Notes: generated by a model from the letters alone, not told the origin. Positions 51,624 through 61,470 are shown, counted from the stretch's first letter. The stretch is DNA of 64,000 nt from Aquisphaera giovannonii (GCF_008087625.1 NZ_CP042997.1:10044001-10108000); one strand, 5' to 3'. Numbers and translations: made by a program.

Positions 51624-52541
51624 ATGAAGCCGCCCCTCAACCGCCGCGACTTCCTCGCGCAGACCGCGGCCGGCGCCGCGATGGCCACCGCGGCCACGGC
51701 CGCGACCGGGACCGCGATGGCGGGCTCGAGCCGCCTCGCCAAGAACGCCCTGCCGGAGAACCCGACGCAGAAGGTGACCCTCGGCAAGACCGGCATCCAG
51801 GTCTCCCTGGTGGGCATGGGCACTGGCAGCGTCGGCTCCAACCAGGCGAGCAACCAGACCCGGCTGGGCGTGCAGGGCTTCACCAAGGTGGTCCGCCACT
51901 GCCTGGACAGGGGCGTCACGTTCTTCGACGTGGCCGATCAGTACGGCTCGCACACGTACCTGCGGGAGGCCCTCAAGGGCGTCCCCCGCGACCAGTACGT
52001 CATCCAGACCAAGACCCACGCGACGAACGTCGCCGACGCGAAGAGCCACCTGGAGCGCTACCGGATGGAGCTTGGCGTCGATTACATCGACATCGTGCTC
52101 CTGCACTGCATGACCAAGGACGGCTGGCCGGTGGACAACCGCGGGTCGATGGAATACCTGATGCAGGCCAAGGAGGAGAAGCTCATCCGCGCCCACGGCA
52201 CGAGCTGCCACGGCATGGCCCCGCTGCGGACCTCCGCCAAGAACCCGTTCGTCGAGGTGGACCTCGCCCGGATCAACCCCGAGGGGCTGATCATGGACGA
52301 CCGCAAGCCCGACGAGGTCGCCTCGGTCCTCGAGGAGATGCACACCGCCGGCAAGGGCGTCATCGGCATGAAGATCCTCGGCGAGGGCCGGATCCGCGAC
52401 CCCGAGAAGAAGGACGCCTCCCTCCGCTACGTCCTGGGCCTCGGCACCGTCGACGCCTTCATCATCGGCTTCGAGAACACCGACCAGGTCGACGACCTCC
52501 TCAAGCGGACGGCCGACGCCATCGCGTTCCTGAAGGGCTGA
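51624..52541 (+). CDS. Tat-exported aldo/keto reductase
   Basis: A 305-residue protein from ATG 51624. Twin-arginine signal N-R-R-D-F-L-A-Q-T-A-A at residues 6-16, then an Ala/Thr helix. TIM-barrel reductase motifs: L-G-K-T-G-I-Q-V-S, F-F-D-V-A-D-Q-Y-G (catalytic Asp and Tyr), V-I-Q-T-K-T-H (Lys), and Y-I-D-I-V-L-L-H-C (His), so the full tetrad is present, unlike the paralogue at 10173-11225. A substrate cannot be named. Confidence 0.88.
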   Translation: MKPPLNRRDFLAQTAAGAAMATAATAATGTAMAGSSRLAKNALPENPTQKVTLGKTGIQVSLVGMGTGSVGSNQASNQTRLGVQGFTKVVRHCLDRGVTFFDVADQYGSHTYLREALKGVPRDQYVIQTKTHATNVADAKSHLERYRMELGVDYIDIVLLHCMTKDGWPVDNRGSMEYLMQAKEEKLIRAHGTSCHGMAPLRTSAKNPFVEVDLARINPEGLIMDDRKPDEVASVLEEMHTAGKGVIGMKILGEGRIRDPEKKDASLRYVLGLGTVDAFIIGFENTDQVDDLLKRTADAIAFLKG

Positions 52542-52819
52542 GCGGACGCCCGATGGCACGCCCCCGCATCCCCCCGGCGAGCGGGGGCGCCTCCGGCTCT
52601 CCCCCGCACCGAAGGGGGAGTCGGAGGGGGTGGATCGACCAGGCCGAGGCGGTCGAATTCCCCCTGCATCCCCATCCCGTACTTCCCGCGACTTCCCCTG
52701 TGCCGTGCCGCCGGGCCAGGCAGGCGCTCCGCGGCGGCGAGGATCTCTCCCTCGGCCATCCCGCCGCATCAAACCGCGCGGGCCTCCTCGGCCAGCAGCG
52801 ATCACGCCCACGCCCCCTC

Positions 52820-53053
52820 ATGGCGATCCACGAGCCGCTCCGCGAGATTCGCGGGCCGGGCGAGTTCGACGTCGAGTACATCGACGGGACGCGGGAGCGC
52901 CCCCTCCGCGGCGACGGCGTCCTCATCGTGCCACCCGCCGACGACCCGAAGGGCTGCGGCGGCCCGAGCGCCCGGTTGCCGAGCGTGGAAACGCCCCCTC
53001 AGCTCGGAGGATTCCGATTATGGGCCATTCGGAGCGGGGCCCCGGCGACCTGA
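52820..53053 (+). CDS. Doubtful small ORF upstream of the AraC gene
   Basis: From ATG 52820 the first 40 codons read protein-like (I-R-G-P-G-E-F-D-V-E-Y-I-D-G-T-R-E-R and G-D-G-V-L-I-V-P-P), then composition degrades and the frame overlaps the AraC start. It may be a truncated gene remnant. A family D repeat lies before it at 52596-52666. Confidence 0.25.
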   Translation: MAIHEPLREIRGPGEFDVEYIDGTRERPLRGDGVLIVPPADDPKGCGGPSARLPSVETPPQLGGFRLWAIRSGAPAT

Positions 53054-53934
53054 TCGGGCCCTCGGAGTTGCACAAGGTCCTCCCATTCGAACCGGCCGAG
53101 ACGAGCGTCCCGTTGCGGTGGGGGGGGCTGGATGTCGTCCACTTCCGTGCGACGCCCGCCTTCGAGATCGACTACGCGGGCCAGACGCACCACGGCTTCA
53201 CCCTCTTCATCCGGCCGCCAGAGAGGTTCGCCTTGCGGTTCGACGGGGTCACGCGACACAGGCCGCCCCCGGCCGGGTCGATCATCCTCGTGCCGGCCGG
53301 CATCCCGGTCCAGGCCCGCTCGAGCGGGTTCAACGACGTCCTTCATGTCTTCCTGGAGCCGGGGGTGGTCGAGCGGGCGGCGGCGGAGGCATTCGGCCTC
53401 GACCCTGCGCGGATGCGGATCCCGCCGCTGGATGGGCTGCAAGATCCCCGATTCCGGGCCATCATGCTGGCAGTCCGCGACGAGCTGACCGCCGAGGGCG
53501 GCGGGGACCGGCTCGCCGTCGAGTCCCTGGGCAACCTCCTGGCCGTCCACCTGCTCCGCCAAGTCGTGGCACCACGGCGGCCCGAGCGAGGGCCGGACGG
53601 CGCGATGCCGCGAGGGCGGCTCCGCGCCGTCGTCGAGTACATCGAGGATCATCTCGAGGCCGGCACCAGCCTTGAGCGGATGGCGGCGGCCGCCCGCCTC
53701 AGCCCCTACCACTTCGCCCGCCAGTTCAAGGCCGCCACCGGGCTGCCTCCGCATCAGTTCGTCATCCTGCGCCGGGTCGAGCGGGCCAAACAGCTCCTGC
53801 ACGCCGGGGACCTGTCCCTATCGGAGGTCGCCGCGCAGGCCGGCTTCTCGAGCCAGAGCGCGCTCGGCCATCACTTCAAGCGCCTCGTCGGCGTCACCCC
53901 GCGCCAATTCCGATTGTCCGCAAGAATCGGATAA
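53020..53934 (+). CDS. AraC-family transcriptional regulator
   Basis: A 304-residue protein from ATG 53020 (GGAGG 9 nt upstream). The N-terminal half is a cupin-like sensor (F-T-L-F-I-R-P-P-E-R-F, S-I-I-L-V-P-A-G-I-P). The C-terminal 100 residues hold two helix-turn-helix units: L-E-R-M-A-A-A-A-R-L-S-P-Y-H-F-A-R-Q-F-K and L-S-E-V-A-A-Q-A-G-F-S-S-Q-S-A-L, with final V-T-P-R-Q-F-R. It directly precedes the flavin oxidoreductase and MBL-fold genes and is likely their activator. Confidence 0.88.
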   Translation: MGHSERGPGDLIGPSELHKVLPFEPAETSVPLRWGGLDVVHFRATPAFEIDYAGQTHHGFTLFIRPPERFALRFDGVTRHRPPPAGSIILVPAGIPVQARSSGFNDVLHVFLEPGVVERAAAEAFGLDPARMRIPPLDGLQDPRFRAIMLAVRDELTAEGGGDRLAVESLGNLLAVHLLRQVVAPRRPERGPDGAMPRGRLRAVVEYIEDHLEAGTSLERMAAAARLSPYHFARQFKAATGLPPHQFVILRRVERAKQLLHAGDLSLSEVAAQAGFSSQSALGHHFKRLVGVTPRQFRLSARIG

Positions 53935-54049
53935 GGGCCGCAACTCCCCGGGAGAAACACCGGACCGACCCTCCTACCATTCCTCGCGAGCCGGGTGCAT
54001 CAGCGACGGATCGGCGACGTCGATGCCGTTCGCGACGAGGATGGACGAC

Positions 54050-55444
54050 ATGAGCATCGAGAATTGCCAGAACCTGGTGATCGGGAGCGGCGTCGGCGGG
54101 AAGCTCCTGGCGTGGACCCTCGCCCGGCGAGGCGAACGAACGGTCGTCGTGGAACGCTCGATGGTCGGCGGCTCCTGCCCGAACGTGGCCTGCCTGCCCA
54201 GCAAGAACGTCATCTACAGCGCCAAGGCCGTTTCGCTCGTCGACCCGGACACGGGCCTGGGCGTGGTGACGGGTCCGGTGCGCGTGGACATGGCGGGCGT
54301 CGCCCGCCGCAAGCGCCGGATGGTCGATGAGCTGGTCGAGCGGCACCTCGACAACTTCAAGGCCAGCGGCGTCGAGCTGGTCATGGGCGAGGCGCGGTTC
54401 ACCGGGCCGAAGACGGTGCGGGTGGAGCAGAACGCCGGGGGCGTCAGGTCGCTGCGAGGCGAGCGCGTCTTCATCAACGTCGGCACTCGCGCCGCGATAC
54501 CCGACGTGCCCGGGCTCGCCCTCGCCGGGCCGATGACGCACGTCGAAGCCCTGGACCTGGAGCGCCTGCCCGAGCGCCTGGTTGTGCTGGGCGGCGGGTA
54601 CGTCGGCCTGGAATTCGCCCAGGCGATGCGGCGGTTCGGCAGCCGCGTCACGATCGTCCAGCGCGGCGCGCGGATCCTGGATCGGGAAGATCCGGACGTG
54701 GCCAACGCGCTGCGCGAGCTGATGGAGGATGAGGGCATCGAAGTCCTCTTGCGGTCCGAGCTCCTCGCCGTCGAGGGGGTTTCGGGCGCCGGGGTGCGAC
54801 TCCGGGTGCGTTCCGGGGCGGGGGAGAGGACGCTCGAGGCCTCCGACATCCTGGTGGCGGCGGGCCGGACGCCCAACACCGACCAGCTGGACGCCGACAG
54901 GGCGGGCGTCGAGTTGGACGCCCGCGGATACATCCGCGTCAACGACCGGCTTCAGACCAGCGCCCCGGACGTCTGGGCGACGGGCGAGTGCGCCGGCAGC
55001 CCGCAGTTCACCCATGTCGGCGAGGACGACTTCCGAGTCGTCCTGGACAACCTGGCCGGCGGAAGCCGGACGACGCGAGGCCGTCTCATCCCGTATTGCC
55101 TGTTCACCGACCCGGAGCTGGCCCACGTCGGGCTCAACGAATCCGAGGCCCTTGCCGCGGGCGTGTCCTATCGCATCGCCCGCATGCCGATGGCGAAGGT
55201 CCTGCGGACGTACACGCTGTCGCAGCCTCGCGGGTTCATGAAGGCGCTCATCGGCGCCGACGACCGCATCCTGGGCTTCACCGCGTTCGGGGCGGAGGCG
55301 AGCGAGACGATGGCGGTCGCCCAGACGGCGATGCTCGGCGGCCTGCCGTACACGGCGCTCCGCGACGCGATCTTCACCCACCCGACCGCCGCCGAAGGGT
55401 TGCTCGGCCTGTTCGCCGACCCGCCCGTGGCCCCCGCGCCGTGA
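54050..55444 (+). CDS. FAD-dependent pyridine-nucleotide disulfide oxidoreductase
   Basis: A 464-residue flavoprotein of the lipoamide dehydrogenase / mercuric reductase class. ATG 54050 has GAGG 8-9 nt upstream; ATG 54023 and 54041 are also in frame. FAD site G-S-G-V-G-G near residue 12; redox disulfide G-G-S-C-P-N-V-A-C-L-P-S-K near 41; NAD(P) site V-L-G-G-G-Y-V-G-L-E-F-A near 182; second FAD motif D-V-W-A-T-G-E-C; and the catalytic H-P-T-A-A-E at the C-terminus. No N-terminal heavy-metal domain or C-terminal Cys pair, so not a classical MerA. It lies between the AraC gene and an MBL-fold gene. Confidence 0.88.
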   Translation: MSIENCQNLVIGSGVGGKLLAWTLARRGERTVVVERSMVGGSCPNVACLPSKNVIYSAKAVSLVDPDTGLGVVTGPVRVDMAGVARRKRRMVDELVERHLDNFKASGVELVMGEARFTGPKTVRVEQNAGGVRSLRGERVFINVGTRAAIPDVPGLALAGPMTHVEALDLERLPERLVVLGGGYVGLEFAQAMRRFGSRVTIVQRGARILDREDPDVANALRELMEDEGIEVLLRSELLAVEGVSGAGVRLRVRSGAGERTLEASDILVAAGRTPNTDQLDADRAGVELDARGYIRVNDRLQTSAPDVWATGECAGSPQFTHVGEDDFRVVLDNLAGGSRTTRGRLIPYCLFTDPELAHVGLNESEALAAGVSYRIARMPMAKVLRTYTLSQPRGFMKALIGADDRILGFTAFGAEASETMAVAQTAMLGGLPYTALRDAIFTHPTAAEGLLGLFADPPVAPAP

Positions 55445-55493
55445 CGGCACCCGCACCGACGCGGACGGGAGGCCGAGTTGAAGGGGTATTGCG

Positions 55494-56435
55494 ATGACAC
55501 AGAGGAGCGACCGGGAAGCCACGCCCCCTTGGGACGCCGCGCGGGTCAACCTCACCTCCAGGGAGCTCGCCCCCGGCGTGTTCGCGGTCATGCCGGACGA
55601 CGTGCTCGCCAAGGACCATGTCGGCACCACGGGCGGCTTCGTGATCGGGGAGCGGGGCGTCCTCGTCGTCGAGTCGATGTTGAACGGCGATCTCGCCTCG
55701 CAGCTCATCGGGCTCGTGCGCCAGGCGACGACGAAACCGATCCGCTTCCTCGTCAACACGAGCTACCACGGCGACCATGCCTACGGGAACTACCTGTTCC
55801 CGGAGAGCACCGTCATCATCCAGCATCCGGCCACCAGGCGCTACATGGAGGAGAATTTCGAGGAAGATCGCCGGTTCATGATCGGGCTCATGGGCCGGGG
55901 CAAGGGCATCGAACGCGTGCAGAAGAGGACCGCCGATGTCGCCGTCCCCGGGATGCTCAGCGTCGACCTCGGCGGCCAGACCGTCGAGGTGCACCACTTC
56001 GGGTTCGCGCAGACGCCGGGCGACCTCGTCGTATGGACGCCCGACGCCAGGGTCCTCTGGGTCGGCAACATGATCCAGGCGCCGGCACCTGCACTCCCCT
56101 GGCTCCTCGAAGGCCGGCACGGGGAGACGATCGCGACCCTGGCACGAGTGCGCGACTTCCTCCCGGACGACGCCACCATCATCCCCGGCCACGGCCGGCC
56201 GATGCGCCCCGGCGACATCGAGTTCCCGCTTCGTTACCTCCGCGAGCTCGATGACGCCGTGCGCGCGGCGATCGACGAGGGCCGATCCGTCGAGGCCACG
56301 CTGGATCTCGCCGCGATGCACGGCTATGGCGACTACAGCCTGTTCCGGTGGGCCCATACCACGGTCAACGTGCCCGCCGCCTACCGCGACCTTGCGGGGC
56401 GCGGCGGCGGAGGAGCTCAGCGTGGGGAACCCTGA
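55494..56435 (+). CDS. Metallo-beta-lactamase-fold protein with altered metal site
   Basis: A 313-residue protein 49 bp after the oxidoreductase. The fold begins V-G-T-T-G-G-F-V-I-G-E-R-G-V-L-V-V-E-S. The canonical H-x-H-x-D-H reads N-T-S-Y-H-G-D-H, i.e. first His to Ser, and the G-x-x-H-T strand reads G-F-A-Q-T-P-G-D, His to Gln. The Asp-His pair and the late I-I-P-G-H-G His remain. One zinc site is therefore probably lost. No signal peptide. May hydrolyse a thioester or similar compound, or be a non-classical member; context suggests function with the redox enzyme. Confidence 0.8.
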   Translation: MTQRSDREATPPWDAARVNLTSRELAPGVFAVMPDDVLAKDHVGTTGGFVIGERGVLVVESMLNGDLASQLIGLVRQATTKPIRFLVNTSYHGDHAYGNYLFPESTVIIQHPATRRYMEENFEEDRRFMIGLMGRGKGIERVQKRTADVAVPGMLSVDLGGQTVEVHHFGFAQTPGDLVVWTPDARVLWVGNMIQAPAPALPWLLEGRHGETIATLARVRDFLPDDATIIPGHGRPMRPGDIEFPLRYLRELDDAVRAAIDEGRSVEATLDLAAMHGYGDYSLFRWAHTTVNVPAAYRDLAGRGGGGAQRGEP

Positions 56436-56509
56436 CGCCTGCTGAGGCGGTCGCGGTGCGTCCACGCTGCGCCCGAGCCCCCCCCAAAAAGGAATCGTTC
56501 CCCCATGCG

Positions 56510-57592
56510 TCAAGGCTTGCGGACCAGGTCCACGACCTGGAAGCGGCTGGGGATGTGGGTGGCGTGGGGGTCGTTGTCGAACGTGACCAGGACGCGGGCG
56601 GTCCCGGGGGCGCCGGGGGGCGTCGGGAGGATGCAGAGGCCCTCGGCCTTCTGGGCGGCCTCGAAGGTCCAGAGGCGGTCGGCGACGATCGGGGCGGGCT
56701 CGCCCCCCGCGGCGGCGATCCGCGCGTCGGGGACGAACCAGAGCGCGTTGCCGTGGAAGGCGTTGGCCGCGTCCTCGGTCGCGGTGACCACCAGGAAGCC
56801 CCTCCACGCCGGGAGGTATTCCAGCGACGTGAGCTGGCAGCGGACGCCCTCGCGGCGGCCCGGGTCGAACGCGAAGAGCCGCGTCAGCGGCAGCTCGGCG
56901 TCGGGCGAGGGGGGCGTGGTGATCTCGGCCGCGAAGACCCGGACCAGGTCGTCCGGCTGCCGCAGGCCGACCGCCAGCTCGCGGCGGGCCCGGCCGTCCG
57001 GGCCGGCCTGCTCGCGGATCGTCAGCCCCTCGATCTTCCGCTCCGCCAGCGACGCCGCCGGCAGGCCCTCGTGCTGGAGCGCCCGCAGCAACGGACCGGC
57101 GATCCGCCAGGACATCACCGAGGCGTCGTCGATCGCCACCGGCGACTCGCCGGGAGTGTCCGCCTTCAGCCGGAAGCGGACGAGCTTCTCGTGCTGCGTG
57201 CGCTCGTCGTCGGTCTTGCCCGAGTGCGAGCCGACGACGTAGAAGTTCCCGTCCGCGTCGGCCGCCATGCCCTCCCACTTGGACGACTTCGGCGTCTCGG
57301 CCGGGAACGCCGGCGAGGTGATCGGCGGTCCGACCTGCTTCCCGCTGGCGACCTCCACCACCCGCAGCGGCACCTTCTTGTCGTGCGCCACCAGCGCGAG
57401 CCGGCCGTCGCCGATCGGCTCCACGGCGGACGCCTCGATCACGTTATCGAGCGGGCCGTCGCCGGCCTTCGCCCCGGCCTCCAGGAACGGCGCCGGGAAC
57501 GTGACCGGGACCACCGTGACGGCCGCGCCGTCGTCCGCATGCGCGGGCAGGGCCAGGGCCATCGCCGCGGCCGCCGCGAGGATCTTCCGCAT
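56510..57592 (-). CDS. Secreted DUF3616-like beta-propeller protein
   Basis: A 360-residue protein from ATG 57592, with a GGGGG-type ribosome site; ATG 57598 also possible. Residues 1-20 are a signal peptide (I-L-A-A-A-A-A-M-A-L-A-L-P-A-H-A). The motif S-K-W-E-G-M-A-A-D-A-D-G-N-F-Y-V-V-G-S-H then S-G-K-T near residue 100 is the DUF3616 core; beta strands with V-L-V-T-F-D-N-D follow. Unknown substrate. Confidence 0.72.
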   Translation of the reverse strand: MRKILAAAAAMALALPAHADDGAAVTVVPVTFPAPFLEAGAKAGDGPLDNVIEASAVEPIGDGRLALVAHDKKVPLRVVEVASGKQVGPPITSPAFPAETPKSSKWEGMAADADGNFYVVGSHSGKTDDERTQHEKLVRFRLKADTPGESPVAIDDASVMSWRIAGPLLRALQHEGLPAASLAERKIEGLTIREQAGPDGRARRELAVGLRQPDDLVRVFAAEITTPPSPDAELPLTRLFAFDPGRREGVRCQLTSLEYLPAWRGFLVVTATEDAANAFHGNALWFVPDARIAAAGGEPAPIVADRLWTFEAAQKAEGLCILPTPPGAPGTARVLVTFDNDPHATHIPSRFQVVDLVRKP

Positions 57593-57685
57593 CCGCATCC
57601 CCCTTCCGCAATCCCTGTGGTGCATTCTCAATCGATGATGCTTTGCAACGGGCGCGGACCGGCGCCCTCCGGTCGGCGCCGGCCC

Positions 57686-58084
57686 CTAGGGCAGGTCCAC
57701 GCGGTACTCGGCCTTCCCCTCGGCGACCTCGACCACCACCCCGGACGAGCTGACGTTCTTGTACTTGGCGGGCACCCCGTCCTTCTTGCTCGTCCCCGAG
57801 ACGGCGACGCGGTGCGGGCCGGCGACGGCGCCGTCCCCATCCTTGTAGCTGGTCAGGGTGAAGCTGCCGTCGGGCCCGATGGCTCCGTGGGCCTCGGTGC
57901 CGGCGGCCTCGGGCTCGAAGTTGATCACCCCGGACGTCAGGGGCTTGCCCTTGTAGGTGACGACCCCCTTGACGGGGAGCGTCGCCGTGTTGACCTCGCC
58001 GGAGCTCGAGCCGCAGCCGGAGAGGGGGAAGGACGCGGCGGCCGCGAGGGCCGCCGTCGTGAGGAGCGTGCTGAACCGTCGCAT
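57686..58084 (-). CDS. Small lipoprotein with regulatory-like beta domain
   Basis: A 132-residue lipoprotein: signal ending F-P-L-S-G-C with lipid attachment at Cys24. The mature part has L-P-V-K-G-V-V-T-Y-K-G-K-P-L-T-S-G-V-I-N-F (carboxypeptidase-regulatory fold) and Y-K-D-G-D-G-A-V-A-G-P-H-R-V. Such lipoproteins commonly follow a DUF1559 gene in planctomycetes, as here (22 bp downstream). Role unknown. Confidence 0.82.
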   Translation of the reverse strand: MRRFSTLLTTAALAAAASFPLSGCGSSSGEVNTATLPVKGVVTYKGKPLTSGVINFEPEAAGTEAHGAIGPDGSFTLTSYKDGDGAVAGPHRVAVSGTSKKDGVPAKYKNVSSSGVVVEVAEGKAEYRVDLP

Positions 58085-58106
58085 CGTGGGTCCGATCTCC
58101 GGCTGA

Positions 58107-59249
58107 TCAATACTGGTCGGCCGAGACGACCTCGCCGCCGGCGATCGTGCCCAGGGCGCGCCAGGCGGCCGCGCTGACGGAGTCCTTGACGAAGCGGACC
58201 GAGCCGTCGCCGAAGAGGACGTTCACGCCGCCGGGGTGCCTGCTCGTCGCGGCCAGCGACATGTACGTGGGGCCGCCGTCATTCTCGTCGGTCGAGTCCC
58301 AGTCCATCTGCACCATCGAGCCGTAGCCGACCGTGCCCGTCGCGTTGTTCGAGGCCTTCACGGAGGGGTTCGGGGTCATGGCCGTCGTGACGCCCGAGTA
58401 GTACACGCCGCCGTTGCACCAGCGGGTGTGGCCGATCGGCCCGCCCGCCTTCACGCTGGTGGTCTTGGTGCCGCAGGAGGCGATCACCTCGGAGAGCGCC
58501 TGCACCGACGGGCCGCCCGGGGCGGGGACGCTCGTCGGGGTCCACGTGCCGGTCACCGAGTCGGAGGGGGGCGTCGGGGTCTTGATGCAGCTCCTCATCT
58601 GGTTGTGGCCGATGAGCCCCTCCGAGGCCATGATGGTGTTGCTCAGTCCGTCGGTGACCATCGAGATCCGGCGCGCGTAATTCGGCCCGAACATCGAGCG
58701 GTTCATCGGGCCGACCGAGTTCGTCGCCCCCCAGTTCACCGACCAGACGTACCAGTCGCCGTCGCAGGTGCCGTAGCTCGTCGTGCCGTAGCCGGTGTTG
58801 CCCATCGACGCGTCGTCGATGTGCGGGCCGGGGTCGCTCGGGCAGAAGAGGAACGACAGCGGCGTCATCGCGATCGTCACCTTGTTGGGCGGGTCGCTGT
58901 AGGTGAAGTTGAAGTTGATCGAGTTGTAGAAGCTGCCCTGCTCCAGGAACGGGGCCGAGCGGGCGAATGCGCTCCACGACGACTCGAAGGCCCACGTCCC
59001 GGGGGAGCCGGTCGCCGCCGGCACCAGGATGGTCGTCGGCGAGAAGCACGAGTTGGCGCTCTCGTAGTTCATGAACGCCAGGCCGATCTGCTTCAGGTTG
59101 TTCGTGCACTGGATCCGCCGCGCGGCCTCGCGGGCGGACTGGACGGCGGGGAGCAGGAGCGCGATCAGGACGGCGATGATGGCGATGACGACCAGCAGCT
59201 CGATCAGGGTGAAACCCCCGCGCCGGAGGGGAGCCGTGGACTTGTGCAT
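58107..59249 (-). CDS. DUF1559 protein with type IV prepilin-like N-terminus
   Basis: A 380-residue protein from ATG 59249. Residues 12-45 are [19 protein letters not shown] then L-I-A-L-L-L-P-A-V, a classical prepilin cleavage site and methylated Phe helix. [20 protein letters not shown] is the planctomycete-specific DUF1559 hallmark, and the C-terminus has [16 protein letters not shown]. Family copies are very numerous in these genomes; proposed as pseudopilin-like envelope proteins. Confidence 0.92.
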   Translation of the reverse strand: MHKSTAPLRRGGFTLIELLVVIAIIAVLIALLLPAVQSAREAARRIQCTNNLKQIGLAFMNYESANSCFSPTTILVPAATGSPGTWAFESSWSAFARSAPFLEQGSFYNSINFNFTYSDPPNKVTIAMTPLSFLFCPSDPGPHIDDASMGNTGYGTTSYGTCDGDWYVWSVNWGATNSVGPMNRSMFGPNYARRISMVTDGLSNTIMASEGLIGHNQMRSCIKTPTPPSDSVTGTWTPTSVPAPGGPSVQALSEVIASCGTKTTSVKAGGPIGHTRWCNGGVYYSGVTTAMTPNPSVKASNNATGTVGYGSMVQMDWDSTDENDGGPTYMSLAATSRHPGGVNVLFGDGSVRFVKDSVSAAAWRALGTIAGGEVVSADQY

Positions 59250-59513
59250 GGACTTCCTATTGCTTGTACGAGTGAAATTCGACCCACGCGGTGTTCTGCC
59301 CCGATCAGCACGACGATCGGGTGGTAGGCACGACCGCTCATATTTCACTCATTCGCAAGGAAGAACCACGCAAGGTTCGGAGGAGATTTCGTTAAGAATC
59401 CCTCCTCCCACCCATTTCCCGGTGAGACCCGGCGGATTTTCGCATTCGGGGCGCCACGACGCGGCGTGAGCCCGACGCCTGGGGTATCGATGCCCGGGAG
59501 GGGCCGGCCCGGA

Positions 59514-59726
59514 TCAGCGCGACGAGTCCGGCGCGAAGGAGAGATCGACGGCCGTGGTCGCGGCGACTTCCGCGTCGGGTTCCGCGTCCGCACCCGGGAG
59601 ATGGGCCCCGTGCGAGGCCGGGATGCTGGCCGACACGTACGCCGCCAGCCTCGGCGTGAAGACCACGACGGCCAGGAGGACCGCGATCAGGAGGGCCCAC
59701 TCCAGGAGGTCAATGAGCTGCCGCAT
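59514..59726 (-). CDS. Small membrane protein, 70 residues
   Basis: ATG 59726 has AAGGAG 11 nt and GGAG 3 nt upstream. One helix, residues 8-28 (L-E-W-A-L-L-I-A-V-L-L-A-V-V-V-F), then a polar Ala/Asp-rich tail. The M-R-Q-L-I-D-L-L-E-W start suggests a Flp-pilin-like or small-membrane-protein class. It lies 265 bp upstream of the DUF1559 gene, same strand; no named family. Confidence 0.6.
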   Translation of the reverse strand: MRQLIDLLEWALLIAVLLAVVVFTPRLAAYVSASIPASHGAHLPGADAEPDAEVAATTAVDLSFAPDSSR

Positions 59727-59852
59727 GGCTCCACTCTCCTTCCCATGCCCGGAACGCCCCGGGCCGGCCGGCGGGTACCGGCCCTCCGGAGGCCGGTGTC
59801 GTCTCGCATATCCGACGCGTCTCCTGATCCCCGAAGTGAGGACTGCCGGCAT

Positions 59853-60278
59853 CGTTCCCTCGGGCCGGCGGTCCGCCTCCCATACACTAGGATCCGTTTG
59901 ATGTGACCCGGTTTCACGCCGTCATCGCTCGGGATAGCAAATCCTGCGCCGCGGCTTTGGGGACGGGCTCATCACCAGACCCTCCACGGCTCGGAGGCGG
60001 GCTCGCCCCCTCGCCCACGCCCGGCCGCTCGGGAGATTTCAGAGTCTGTCCCATAAGCAACGCTTCCTGCAATCCCTCTCAAGAAGGCGAGCCGATCCCG
60101 GTTCTCCCCCTTACGAAGGGGGAGCCAGAGGGGGTGTATTGATCCGGGCCGAGGCGATCGAAATCGCCCCCCTGTATCCCCCCTTCGTAAGAGGGGAAGC
60201 GGATCCGGACCTTCCTCTAGCCGGAGGCTGGTCGCGACGAGACGCTGCTTGGGGGAACAGGACTTGTGGGACAGTCAC
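59853..60278. repeat. Intergenic region with family D palindromes
   Basis: Contains CCCCCTTACGAAGGGGGAG (about 60106-60124) and its near-inverse CCCCCTTCGTAAGAGGGG (about 60180-60197), with G-C-C-G-A-G-G-C-G-A-T-C-G-A-A-A between. A related element lies at 52596-52666 (same C-C-G-A-G-G-C-G-G-T-C-G-A-A motif). No gene. Confidence 0.65.
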
Positions 60279-61007
60279 TCAGTCGAAGGGCGTGAGGGTC
60301 ATGAGGGGGGGCGGATGGTGGGGGAGGTACTTGCGGACGAGCGTGGCGAGGAGGTCCCACTCGATGGGCTTGGCGAGGCAATCATTGCACCCGACCATCA
60401 AGCTGTCCTGGAGGAACTCATCGAAGGAATGGGCGGTGAGGGCCAGGATGGGGCCGGTGTGGCCCCCCTCGCGGAGCATGCGGGTCGCCTCGTAGCCGTC
60501 GACGAGGGGCATCTCCAGGTCCATGAAGATCAGGTCGAAGGGGTTCCCCGCGCGGAGGGCGGCCAGGCCGATGTCCGCGGCATGGCGACCGTTGGCCACG
60601 CCCAGGACCTCCAGGCCCATCAGGGCGAGCTGGCGGGCGAGGATCTCCCGCATGTCGCCGTTGTCCTCCGCCAGCAGCACGCGGGGGGCCGGGGGCACGG
60701 GGAGGCGCGCATCCCCGTCATCCGCCTCGGGCCGCCTCGGCGTGCACGCCCCCTCCCCGGGACGATCGGCCTTCGGGCCTGGGATGACGTGCCGATTCAG
60801 GCCTGGGGACCCGGCGTCGGAGATCACGGGCACCGCCCCCTTCACGACCGCGGAACGATCCGGCCACCGGAAGCCGTCGCATCGATCTGGGGCCGTCCAC
60901 AACGCCCCGGCAGGACGAGGCCGACCGGCCCCGGATCGGCCCCTACGCGTGAATTCGAGCCCCGCGACCGCCGATGACTCGGGCGGCCGTGCGGGGAGGC
61001 GGGCCAC
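60279..61007 (-). CDS. Response-regulator receiver-domain protein
   Basis: The last 130 residues form a receiver domain: V-L-L-A-E-D-N-G-D-M-R-E-I-L with the acidic pair, I-F-M-D-L-E-M-P with the phospho-acceptor Asp, L-T-A-H-S, and C-L-A-K-P-I with the Lys. The first 105 residues of the open frame (upstream of about 60700) are Arg/Pro-rich and carry no domain, so the true start may lie near 60700 or the gene is the 3' end of a decayed hybrid sensor kinase. Hybrid-kinase receiver features (M-D-L-E-M-P and C-N-D-C-L-A-K-P) favour the latter. Confidence 0.6.
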   Translation of the reverse strand: MARLPARPPESSAVAGLEFTRRGRSGAGRPRPAGALWTAPDRCDGFRWPDRSAVVKGAVPVISDAGSPGLNRHVIPGPKADRPGEGACTPRRPEADDGDARLPVPPAPRVLLAEDNGDMREILARQLALMGLEVLGVANGRHAADIGLAALRAGNPFDLIFMDLEMPLVDGYEATRMLREGGHTGPILALTAHSFDEFLQDSLMVGCNDCLAKPIEWDLLATLVRKYLPHHPPPLMTLTPFD

Positions 61008-61470
61008 TCATCCCCGGCGGGCCCCGGGGGCCATCATCAGCCCGGACGCGACCATGGCCCGCGCGGCCATGGGAACATCGAGGTAACAGTCATCACCCCG
61101 GATGCCCGCGGCGGCATCCGTCGGCGTTCCCCCGGCCCGCCCGGCGACGCCGGGCCTCACGCCGCCGGGGCGCCCTCGGGCGCCCCATGACGGGATGGGA
61201 GCATTATATCCCGCCGGAGAACATCTGAATACACGAACGATTTCTTATTCAAGCCCTCACGCACGGCCATTGTACGGCCGCGGGGCGCCGCGATCAAGGA
61301 GGATTTCGGGGCCGGCGAGGTCCCGCGGCCGGCCGCGCACGGCGGGGCCCGCGACGCTACCTTCGGCGCGCCCTGCGGGCTAAGATGGGGGGCCGACGCA
61401 CCTCGTCCTGCGCCCCCGGGACGTGCGTCGGGCCGCAATCCCTGCACACGAACCCATGCGAGCTTCCACG
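61008..61470. other. Intergenic region without a supported gene
   Basis: 463 bp between divergent genes. An AT-rich patch at 61226-61254 (A-A-T-A-C-A-C-G-A-A-C-G-A-T-T-T-C-T-T-A-T-T-C) is the most promoter-like spot. No gene seen. Confidence 0.4.
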
